DNA of 8,589 bases from the NCBI GenBank assembly GCA_050246115.1, contig JBFWWP010000057.1:1-8589 (forward strand), read 5' to 3'. Shown in pieces: positions 1 to 5,840 of this stretch; position 1 is the first letter of the stretch; the number at the start of each line of letters is the position of its first letter. Both the position numbers and the translations under genes were made by a program. This DNA comes from JBFWWP01 sp050246115. GTDB lineage: Bacteria; Planctomycetota; UBA8108; UBA1146; JAJFFE01. A model generated the notes under the pieces. That model was not told where the DNA came from, did not search any database, and saw only the letters and a list, made by a program, of their open reading frames with translations.

Positions 1-16
1 ATGCTTGGGCGACTCC
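1..16. repeat. Possible end of a second copy of the palindromic element
   Basis: Bases 1-16 read ATGCTTGGGCGACTCC and differ at one position from 2577-2592, the right terminus of the palindromic element inside the secreted-protein gene. Thirteen consecutive bases (CTTGGGCGACTCC) are identical. The rest of any second copy would lie left of the window. No TA follows at the expected place (the next bases are CAAGG), so this may be a decayed copy, a related element end, or chance. Confidence 0.35.
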
Positions 17-47
17 CAAGGGCCGAGTTCCGTCCAAGCGACCCACA

Positions 48-56
48 GGGAGGTGA
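48..56 (+). promoter_or_regulatory. Ribosome binding site of the methyltransferase gene
   Basis: GGGAGGTGA is close to the ideal anti-16S complement. It decides the start at ATG 65 over the upstream in-frame TTG at 5. The spacing to the ATG is 8 to 11 bases, depending on which part pairs. Confidence 0.7.
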
Positions 57-64
57 CGCCGCAG

Positions 65-877
65 ATGAACCCGAACAAGGCTTTGTGGGAGAAGGGGGAC
101 TTCACCCGGATCGCGGAGACCATGCGACGAAGCGGTGAGGCGTTCGTCGCGGGCCTTGGCGTAGCGGAGGGGCTCAGGGTGCTGGATCTCGGGTGCGGGG
201 ATGGAACGACTGCGGTGCCCGCGGCACAACGCGGGGCGGACGTCATTGGGGTCGACATTGCGAGCAATCTCGTTGCCGCCGGGCGTCGGCGTGCTTTGGC
301 TCTGGGCCTCGAGAGCTGCAGGTTCGAGGAGGGCGACGCGAGCAGCCTCCATGCTCTTCAGAACGCCACCTTCGACCTCGTCGTGAGCCTGTTCGGAGCC
401 ATGTTTGCGCCGAAGCCGTTCGATGTCGCCCGCGAGATGGTGCGCGTCACCCGACCGGGCGGCACGATCGTCATGGGGAACTGGATCCAGGACAACCCGA
501 CGCTGGTCGCGCAGACCCTCGCGATCTGTTCCGCGTACTCACCGCCGCCGCCGGCGGGCTTCGTCAGTCCGATGACGTGGGGGGTCGAGCGCAACGTGAT
601 CGAGCGGTTCGAGGCTGCTGGCGTGCCGAGCGAGCGGATCTCGTTCGCCGAGGAGACCTGGACCTTCGATTACCCAGGTTCCGCCGCTGGGTTCGTGGAC
701 CTGTTCCGGAACTACTACGGCCCCACCATGAACGCGTTCGACGCCGCGCGGCAGATCGGGCGATCCGACGAGCTGCTGAGGGAACTCGAGGATCTGTTCG
801 CTCGCCAGAACACCGCGTCCGACGCCAGCACCGTCTCGATACCGGCCACGTTCCTGCGCGTCACGGTCCAGGTATGA
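65..877 (+). CDS. Class I SAM-dependent methyltransferase
   Basis: This 270-residue soluble enzyme probably moves a methyl group from S-adenosylmethionine to an unidentified substrate. It has a Rossmann-type methyltransferase fold. Motif I is VLDLGCGDGT at residues 39-48, the acidic residue ending strand 2 is D64 in VIGVDIA, the adenine-contact region is EGDAS around D91, and the post-core strand is FDLVVSLFGAMFAPKPF near 103-119. The pattern NKALWEKGDFT near the start, the MVRVTRPGG strand and the tail SIPATFLRVTV match a widespread bacterial family of about 270 residues whose substrate I cannot name. I chose ATG 65 because GGGAGGTGA (48-56) lies just upstream and the family start fits. The frame stays open to the left edge, with a TTG at 5 that would add 20 unconserved-looking residues. 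The gene appears intact. The next gene begins 306 bases downstream, so it is probably not an operon partner. Confidence 0.9.
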   Translation: MNPNKALWEKGDFTRIAETMRRSGEAFVAGLGVAEGLRVLDLGCGDGTTAVPAAQRGADVIGVDIASNLVAAGRRRALALGLESCRFEEGDASSLHALQNATFDLVVSLFGAMFAPKPFDVAREMVRVTRPGGTIVMGNWIQDNPTLVAQTLAICSAYSPPPPAGFVSPMTWGVERNVIERFEAAGVPSERISFAEETWTFDYPGSAAGFVDLFRNYYGPTMNAFDAARQIGRSDELLRELEDLFARQNTASDASTVSIPATFLRVTVQV

Positions 878-890
878 TCCAGGCTGCCGT

Positions 891-918
891 GGCCTGAAGC
901 AGGGCGGCCTTTCAGGCC
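891..918 (+). terminator. Weak hairpin just after the methyltransferase gene
   Basis: GGCCTGAA (891-898) and TTCAGGCC (911-918) form a perfect 8-bp stem with a 12-base loop, 13 bases after the stop codon. A run of C rather than T follows, so this is not a classical intrinsic terminator. It could slow polymerase or protect the 3' end of the message. Confidence 0.3.
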
Positions 919-1172
919 CCCCGACGGAGCGGGCGGCGTGGAAGGCTGAGCCATTTCGTTCGACGAAGGCGGGTGTGCAAGCGCCCCCGGCAGGCGCCGC
1001 GCAGCTGCTCTGCTCGGTTTCGAGAGCACCTTGCCCGGTCATGAGCTAGTCTTTGCGGGAGTTGATCCGCCGAGCGTTCGTGGCGCGAGCGCTTCCGCGC
1101 GGCGGCGGCATCTCGCTCTTCGCGCGTTCGCAGGCTGCGGCTTCGGGGGGTGAGAAGTCACCGGATTCCAGA

Positions 1173-1178
1173 GGGAGG
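1173..1178 (+). promoter_or_regulatory. Ribosome binding site of the glycine-zipper gene
   Basis: GGGAGG ends five bases before ATG 1184. It supports that start over the in-frame ATG at 1298, so the cysteine-containing head is probably translated. Confidence 0.65.
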
Positions 1179-1183
1179 CCGTC

Positions 1184-2053
1184 ATGGGCAGTTCGCGTCG
1201 TCCGGGTCCGATGTGCACGACTACGAGCGATGACATCGACGAGGGGACGATGTGTCTGGCCCGGAGCCCGACCCCGGGACCGGTCTGTACCGCGGCGATG
1301 AAGCCAGAACCCGCCCACTCGCGGGTCGAAGACGTACTCCTGAGCCCGGTGTTCCAGGAGGCCGTTCAAATCGCCGACAACCTGACGGCGCCGATGACTT
1401 GGGACTCCTACTGGCGGTTGGCGTATGAACGCGCTGACAAGGTGCTTCAAGCGCAGGCCAACGAACTGCTCAAGCGCGGCAACATCACCAGGCAGGAGTT
1501 CGAGCAGTTGGTGAAGGCGCGCAATGCGCTGGTGGAGGAGTTCAGAAAGCCTCTGAGTCCCTTTGGCAAGCGCTACTCGGAGATTCTGAAGCCGGCGTCC
1601 AAGCTGCCGCAAGCGGCTGAGCTGCTTGCCAGGAAGGGCAGCGTCGAAGCCGTCCTCGAGAGCGTCGGCAAGTCGCGCGCGGCCGTCAATCGCCTGAGTA
1701 TGGTGTTTCGCGTAGCGGGGCCGGCGCTGTTCGTGCTCGACATGACGGTCACGACAGTGGTCGTGATGCGGGCACCCCCGGAGGAACGTGGCCGAACGGC
1801 GGCACGCGAGTACACCGGGATCGGCGTGGGCTTGGCGGGCGGTGTTGGCGGTGCTTGGGCGGGTTGCGTCGCCCTGGCGACCCTGGGGTCACCGACCCTC
1901 GTGCTGCCGGTTGTTGGCCCGGTGACCGAGGGAACGCTGTGCGCTGTCGGCGGCATTCTCGGCGGAATCGGCGTTGGCTGGGTGGGACGAGAGGCTGGCA
2001 AGGTCGGCGGGGAAGCGGTCTACGACTTCGTCACGACATTCCGATGGGAGTAG
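1184..2053 (+). CDS. Unassigned protein with PGP-Cys head and glycine-zipper membrane tail
   Basis: I do not recognise a named family for this 289-residue protein. The head (1-40) holds two similar motifs, RRPGPMC (5-11) and SPTPGPVC (28-35), with a third cysteine at 24. Residues 50-165 are charged and likely helical (for example QAQANELLKRGNITRQEFEQ, 89-108), with a conserved-looking PLSPFGKRYSEILKP at 123-137. The tail is hydrophobic and glycine-rich: a first segment near 172-195, then GIGVGLAGGVGGAWAG (212-227) and GGILGGIGVGWVGREAG (256-272) with GxxxG spacing typical of glycine zippers. There is no signal peptide. Such a tail suggests membrane insertion or tight helix packing. A toxin or secreted-effector role is possible by analogy with hydrophobic-hairpin toxins but unproven, and no obvious immunity gene lies beside it. 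The start at ATG 1184 is supported by GGGAGG (1173-1178) five bases upstream. A later ATG at 1298 would lose the cysteine head. Confidence 0.75.
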   Translation: MGSSRRPGPMCTTTSDDIDEGTMCLARSPTPGPVCTAAMKPEPAHSRVEDVLLSPVFQEAVQIADNLTAPMTWDSYWRLAYERADKVLQAQANELLKRGNITRQEFEQLVKARNALVEEFRKPLSPFGKRYSEILKPASKLPQAAELLARKGSVEAVLESVGKSRAAVNRLSMVFRVAGPALFVLDMTVTTVVVMRAPPEERGRTAAREYTGIGVGLAGGVGGAWAGCVALATLGSPTLVLPVVGPVTEGTLCAVGGILGGIGVGWVGREAGKVGGEAVYDFVTTFRWE

Positions 2054-2341
2054 GGTCTGCACCGACCCAGCCGCTGCGGAGCGTCGTCCTGTAGCCAGCT
2101 TCGCGCGGTCGCGGAGGCGTGTCATGGAGCAGTCCGCGGAGTTGATTCGGACGTGCTGTGAGGCGTCGCGCGCGAGTAACGCGGTCTGCAGGACAACGTC
2201 CAGCGGTTCTGACCACGGGCTGGATTCCCTGGTGGATGCCCCAGGAAATGTCGTGTAAACTTCTGGCCGCTCGGGTCTCTCTTCTTCCACGATCTCTTGT
2301 CGACGGCGGACGGGTACAGGCCCGAAAGGGACGGTTGAACC
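2054..2341. other. Intergenic region before the interrupted gene
   Basis: No gene is supported in these 288 bases. A small hairpin, GGGTC/GACCC, lies directly after the stop codon of the preceding gene. The expected promoter of the interrupted gene should be here, but no clear -35/-10 pair stands out. AAAGGG at 2325-2330 serves as a moderate ribosome site for ATG 2342. Confidence 0.4.
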
Positions 2342-2413
2342 ATGCGTGTCTTGGCGTCGCTCTCGATGTTCTTCGCGCTCGTTCCGGCGGTTTCGGCACA
2401 GGATTCCGACCTA

Positions 2414-2593
2414 GGAGTCGCCCAAGAATAACTTCACCCTCTTGCTCGTCGCTTCGGGCCATCTTCGACCGATCCGAAAACCTCGAAATCCTCACCGGAA
2501 CTAAGGCTACGCCTCCGGTTTCGAGCTTTCCGGATCGGCCGAATCTGACCCAAATCGACGGCAAGATGTCGAAGTTATTCTTGGGCGACTCCT
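2414..2593. mobile_element. MITE-like 180-bp palindromic element
   Basis: The ends are perfect inverted repeats of 22 bp (2414-2435 and 2571-2592, left end GGAGTCGCCCAAGAATAACT). Beyond them the arms stay complementary almost to the centre: TCTTGC, CGTCG, CCGATCCG and CTCGAAA on the left each have their reverse complement in order on the right. The apex is ACCGGA (2494-2499) with TCCGGT (2514-2519), and GGC-TAC-GCC inside. The dinucleotide TA flanks both sides (2412-2413 and 2594-2595), as in target duplications of IS630/Tc1-mariner type elements. The right end carries one extra T. There is no transposase frame inside, so it would need a transposase from elsewhere. Insertion adds 182 bases (element plus TA), which breaks the host frame. 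An RNA copy would fold into one long hairpin. Confidence 0.75.
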
Positions 2594-3321
2594 TAGTGCT
2601 CCGAGTGGCCGGGGGGATCAGCCGTATGGGCTCCTCGGTAGCGAGCACGGTACGCTTCGACAATACCGGTACGGGATTGGTTCAGGCGTGGTCTTTCGGC
2701 GTGTGTCACGACGAAAGCCGGTTGGATCTGCTCGCCGCGGCCGAGACCCCATTCGTCTCGACGATCAATGGGGGGGCGAACCCTGGTTTCTTCACGACCG
2801 AAATCCATCCCGGCGGAGCCATCCAGGGAGTCATCATCGACTACTTCGGAGGCAACACCTTGCCGCCGGGGCTCGGGTACGAGTTCGTCTACCTGCTCTA
2901 CGCCCCGATTCCGAACCCATTCCCGGCGACGACGCTCTTGTTTCTGTGTGATACCCTCGGGCCTGTGCCGGTGGACATCGTAATCGTCATCCTCGGCCAG
3001 GACCACCCCCCGACCCTGTTTGACGGCACGGTGGCGATCGAGCCGCCAGGGATCTTCCGACGAGGAGACTGCAACGACGACTCGACGGTGAACCTCGCCG
3101 ACATCATTGCGTCGATCGGGCTCGTGACCGGCTCGTTTCCGTTCCAGGCTCACTGCGACGCGGCGTGCGACGCCAATGACGACCGAGCGATCGACATCTC
3201 CGATGCCATCTACTTGGCAACCTACATATTCCTCGCCGGACCCGCGCCGCCCGTTCCGTTCCCCGAGTGCGGCGTGCACAGCGACGGCGTCGTGGACTGC
3301 GCATTCCTCAGCTGCTCCTGA
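2566..3321 (+). CDS. Downstream open frame of the interrupted secreted protein
   Basis: This is the uninterrupted frame carrying the mature part, counted from the first ATG near the element's right arm (MSKLFLGDSLVLRV, 251 residues). The first ten residues come from the inserted element. The ATG has no ribosome site and the product would have no signal peptide, so export would fail. The frame is open further upstream as well, from about 2158, but that stretch spans noncoding DNA, the signal-peptide region in the wrong frame and the element, and has no protein-like character. The tail departs from the usual Ca-binding pattern: a Ser replaces the usual Gly in DCNDDSTVN and an Arg replaces it in DANDDRAID. 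The second change removes a turn glycine, perhaps from relaxed selection. Treat this as a remnant of the gene at 2342, not a separate gene. Confidence 0.5.
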   Translation: MSKLFLGDSLVLRVAGGISRMGSSVASTVRFDNTGTGLVQAWSFGVCHDESRLDLLAAAETPFVSTINGGANPGFFTTEIHPGGAIQGVIIDYFGGNTLPPGLGYEFVYLLYAPIPNPFPATTLLFLCDTLGPVPVDIVIVILGQDHPPTLFDGTVAIEPPGIFRRGDCNDDSTVNLADIIASIGLVTGSFPFQAHCDAACDANDDRAIDISDAIYLATYIFLAGPAPPVPFPECGVHSDGVVDCAFLSCS

Positions 3322-3559
3322 GCGGCGCGGGCGTGGGCCGGCAGCGCAAGGACGACGCGACAAGCTGCGACGTGCCGGACCCAACCCCTTCCGTTGATGG
3401 CGACCCGGCCGTGCTGGCCAGGATTCTCGAGCGCCGTCGACGGCCTGGAGTCCGGGGCCGAAGCCCTGGGAAGCTGCGCCGCCAAGTCCTGGTTCGCCGC
3501 GTCCCATCAGATCTTGGGCGAAGCCGTAGAAGAAGGGCAGCTCTTGCGCAATGATCAGG

Positions 3560-3589
3560 GGCAGCCCGGTTCGGGTTTGCCGGGCTGCC
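3560..3589 (+). terminator. Perfect 10-bp GC hairpin, possible transcript end
   Basis: GGCAGCCCGG and CCGGGCTGCC flank a 10-base loop (TTCGGGTTTG). This is a very stable stem 238 bases after the interrupted gene. The missing T tract argues against a simple intrinsic terminator; a processing or Rho-related role is possible. Confidence 0.35.
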
Positions 3590-3728
3590 ACGACTACGCT
3601 GGCACCACCGCGACGTGAGTGACCGCGGCGGACGTGCGGGGGCGTGTCGACCCGCGCCCTGACCCTCGGCGGGTCGAGTCCCGTGCGCGGGTTGTGCTGC
3701 CCCACCTACTCTGACTACTCTGACTTCT

Positions 3729-3735
3729 GAGGGGG
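3729..3735 (+). promoter_or_regulatory. Ribosome binding site of the FG-GAP gene
   Basis: GAGGGGG ends seven bases before ATG 3743 and fixes the start directly ahead of the signal peptide. Confidence 0.6.
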
Positions 3736-3742
3736 ACGACGA

Positions 3743-5767
3743 ATGAGGACTTCGGTGGTTTTCGCGAACATCGGCCGGGTCGTACTCGGCCTTTTGCTGT
3801 TGGCCTGCGGCTCTTCTCTGCGCGCAGCCACCACGGTGGTCGATCTCGCTGCGCTCGTGCCCGGGACCGACCCGCTCGTTCGGGTGCTCGCCCCCAACAA
3901 CGACAATGGCGGCGCGTTCAGCCTAGGTCCCCTGGGGGTGCCGGTCGCCGCCGGAGCCGATCTCGATGGCGACGGCTTTCGCGACTACGCGATCGCCCAC
4001 ATGCGGGCGAGCCCGCTTGGTCGTGACCAAGCAGGCACCGTGAGCCTGGTCTTCGGCAACGGCACGATCGGTGAGACCCTCGACCTGCAAGCCGGCAGTC
4101 CGCGGATCCTGCGGATCTTCGGCGCGGCGAATGAGGGCGAGCGGGAGTTCGCTGGCAGCGAGATTTGGATGGACGACGTCACGGGCGATGGCTTGGGCGA
4201 TCTGCTGATCTGTCGCCAGAACCTAAGCCTTCCGGGGCGCACCGGCGCGGGCGCGCTGACGGTGCTCGTGGGCGGCGCAACCCTCCGCGGTTTGGCGATG
4301 AGTTCCACACCGATCGATCTGGCGAGCCCACCGCCGGGTGTCGTCCTCACGACCCTGATCGGGCCGACCGCGTTTGCACGCTTGGGCATCTGGACGCGTA
4401 CGGGGGATGTCGACGGCGACGGGACCCTCGACTTCATCGTCGCGGCGGACCAGGAGGCGACGACCGGCACGCACGGTGGCGCGACCTATGTCGTGCGCGG
4501 CGGCGCTCACCTTGCGGTCAACCAAACGATCGACCTCGCGAACTTCGCGGCCACGCCGCTCGCCGGGCACGTGGCCCGGATCACGCCACCGAGCGGTGCG
4601 AACCACTTCCACTTCGGAGCCACGTGCCAGGTTGGAGACTTGAACGGCAACGGGCGTGCTGAGGTGATGGTGGCCGCGGCGTTCAACCGGGCCGGTGGCA
4701 TCATTGGGCCGTTCGCCAGCTCGCACGGTTCAGGTGGGGCACCGGGTGGACGCGTCTACGTCGTGTGGGACGATGCTTTCCCGGTCGCTCCGTGGCCAGT
4801 GAGTTTCCAGATCGATCTCGAGGCGCCCGCTCCCGGGACCCTCACGACGATCAACAGCGGCTCGCTGAACGTCTCCCTCGGAGAGGAGATCCTGGGCGGG
4901 TTGGATTACTCGGGCGATGGCTTTGCGGACTTGTTCATCGGTGATCTCGTTGCCGACGGTACCGGCGGCAGTCGTCCGACTTCGGGAATCGGTTACGTGC
5001 TCTACCACGCAGCTCTGGCGAAGGGACTGACTTTCTCGATCGATAATCCTCCGCCGGCGATCGCGGTGACCACGATCTGGGGGCCCTTCCAGGGAGCGAT
5101 CGGCTCGGACACCGCGGGTCACGGTGACTTCAATGGCGACGGCATTGCGGATCTGATGATTGGCAACCCGAAGGCGAGTCCGCAGGGCCGCGAAGGGGCT
5201 GGGACCATGACCGTGCTGCTGGGTCAATCGACTCCCTGGCCAGCTCTGATCGACACCGCCCCAGGGGTGCCCAATGTGGGCGTGGAGATCATCGATATCC
5301 ACGGCGTGCGCGGCGACATGCCCGGCGACGGCGGCGACGTGTTGTGCTACAGCGCAGCCGTCGGCGACATCGATGCCGATGGCCGAGTCGATCTCATCGT
5401 CAACGAGATGAAGGGCAATGGCACGAGTCCGAGTTCGATCGACAACGGGAACTTGTTGGTGATTTCGGGCCTGTTGTTCGGGGGCGCCGTGGGGTCCGGC
5501 TTCATTCGCGGCGACGTGAACCAAGATGCGATGGTCGACATCTCGGATCCCATTCAGGCTCTCGCTTACCTGTTCGGCTCTGGGAACACCGCTTGCCTCG
5601 AGGCGCTCGATGTCAACGACGACGGCGCAGTGGATATCTCCGATCCGGTGTACGAACTGGCCTATCAGTTCTCTGGGGGGACACCGCCTTCGGCGCCATT
5701 TCCGGGTTGTGGTGACGATCCGACTTTCGATGCTCTCGACTGCTTCGGTTTCGCTGCCTGCCCCTGA
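3743..5767 (+). CDS. Secreted seven-loop FG-GAP beta-propeller protein with dockerin-like tail
   Basis: This 674-residue protein has an N-terminal export signal (basic start, VVLGLLLLA core, likely cleavage after LRA at residue 28). LLAC at 19-22 could instead be an imperfect lipobox. The body carries seven Asp-rich calcium-binding loops of the FG-GAP/integrin-alpha type: 73-81 (DLDGDGFRD), 145-153, 222-230, 299-307 (last Asp replaced by Glu), 388-396, 462-470 and 542-550. They are spaced 72-89 residues apart and each is followed by a hydrophobic strand such as DLMIGNP. Seven such repeats fit one complete beta-propeller, typically used for adhesion or ligand binding. The tail has two dockerin-like EF loops (591-603 and 623-635, both VDISDP) and cysteines at 618, 656, 667 and 673. 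In this lineage such tails are thought to aid anchoring or sorting, but the partner is unknown. The start is set by GAGGGGG seven bases before ATG 3743. A sigma factor gene follows closely, suggesting a shared message. Confidence 0.88.
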   Translation: MRTSVVFANIGRVVLGLLLLACGSSLRAATTVVDLAALVPGTDPLVRVLAPNNDNGGAFSLGPLGVPVAAGADLDGDGFRDYAIAHMRASPLGRDQAGTVSLVFGNGTIGETLDLQAGSPRILRIFGAANEGEREFAGSEIWMDDVTGDGLGDLLICRQNLSLPGRTGAGALTVLVGGATLRGLAMSSTPIDLASPPPGVVLTTLIGPTAFARLGIWTRTGDVDGDGTLDFIVAADQEATTGTHGGATYVVRGGAHLAVNQTIDLANFAATPLAGHVARITPPSGANHFHFGATCQVGDLNGNGRAEVMVAAAFNRAGGIIGPFASSHGSGGAPGGRVYVVWDDAFPVAPWPVSFQIDLEAPAPGTLTTINSGSLNVSLGEEILGGLDYSGDGFADLFIGDLVADGTGGSRPTSGIGYVLYHAALAKGLTFSIDNPPPAIAVTTIWGPFQGAIGSDTAGHGDFNGDGIADLMIGNPKASPQGREGAGTMTVLLGQSTPWPALIDTAPGVPNVGVEIIDIHGVRGDMPGDGGDVLCYSAAVGDIDADGRVDLIVNEMKGNGTSPSSIDNGNLLVISGLLFGGAVGSGFIRGDVNQDAMVDISDPIQALAYLFGSGNTACLEALDVNDDGAVDISDPVYELAYQFSGGTPPSAPFPGCGDDPTFDALDCFGFAACP

Positions 5768-5793
5768 CACCGTGGCGTTGTCCGCAGAGTGAC

Positions 5794-5807
5794 GAGGTGT
5801 CTCCATC
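5794..5807 (+). promoter_or_regulatory. Ribosome site followed by an ATC codon, possible true sigma start
   Basis: GAGGTG (5794-5799) is followed after five bases by ATC (5805-5807), in frame with the sigma factor. The spacing is ideal but the codon is not a usual start. Either ATC is used as a rare initiator, as AUU is in infC, or an ATG has mutated or been misread here. Confidence 0.4.
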
Positions 5808-5840
5808 GAGAACAACGCCGAGTCCAACGAGTTCCTGGCG

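Larger units (their letters stand above)
878..1183. other. Intergenic region, methyltransferase to glycine-zipper gene
   Basis: No gene is supported in these 306 bases. Apart from the hairpin at 891-918, a small hairpin, GGTGA (1149-1153) with TCACC (1158-1162) around a GAAG tetraloop, stands shortly before the ribosome site of the next gene. It could affect translation of that gene. I found no promoter with convincing -35 and -10 elements. Short open frames on either strand here lack start signals and recognisable protein sequence. Confidence 0.5.
2342..3321 (+). pseudogene. Secreted dockerin-tailed protein gene, interrupted by a palindromic element
   Basis: The gene begins at ATG 2342, after AAAGGG (2325-2330), with a clear signal peptide: MRVLASLSMFFALVPAVSA then QDSDL, with likely cleavage after VSA. 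After CTA (2411-2413) the 180-bp element starts. Reading on gives only five more residues before TAA at 2429-2431. The mature protein resumes in another frame from about 2596 (VLRVAGGISRMGSSVASTVRFDNTGTG). It contains a beta-rich, cohesin-like module of the type planctomycetes carry (VQAWSFGVCHDESRL, then FFTTEIHPGGAIQGVIIDYF). A double Asp-rich dockerin-like tail follows (GDCNDDSTVN; CDANDDRAIDISDAIYL), then PFPECG. Deleting 2414-2595 restores one frame of 265 residues. The mature frame has no other stop, so the insertion is recent, or the downstream part is still made from an internal start, or the sequence differs between strains. What is seen is the frame break; the insertion cause is an inference from the inverted repeats. 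Confidence 0.75.
3322..3742. other. Intergenic region with two strong hairpins and a 9-bp repeat
   Basis: No gene is supported in these 421 bases. They hold a 10-bp perfect stem (3560-3569 with 3580-3589) and a 9-bp perfect stem, TCGACCCGC (3647-3655) with GCGGGTCGA (3669-3677). A direct repeat CTACTCTGA (3706-3714, 3715-3723) stands just before the ribosome site of the next gene. Neither hairpin is followed by a T run. The promoter of the FG-GAP gene probably lies here but I cannot place it with confidence. Confidence 0.5.

Noticed and set aside
2342..2600. Programmed ribosomal frameshift joining signal peptide and body
   Set aside because: The two coding parts are separated by 182 bases of palindromic sequence with a stop early in it; a single slip at the stop would not reach the mature frame without translating non-protein-like element sequence.
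3511..3520. ATCTTGGGCG as a third copy of the element end
   Set aside because: Only about ten bases resemble the terminus, there is no matching partner nearby, and flanking bases differ.
3640..3700. tRNA-like T-arm (GGGTCGAGTCCC)
   Set aside because: The loop is one base short and I could not build acceptor, D and anticodon arms around it; the 9-bp hairpin explains the complementarity better.
2593..3705. 370-residue open frame on the reverse strand
   Set aside because: It is antisense to the clearly protein-like mature part of the secreted gene, Arg/Gly-rich and without any family signature.
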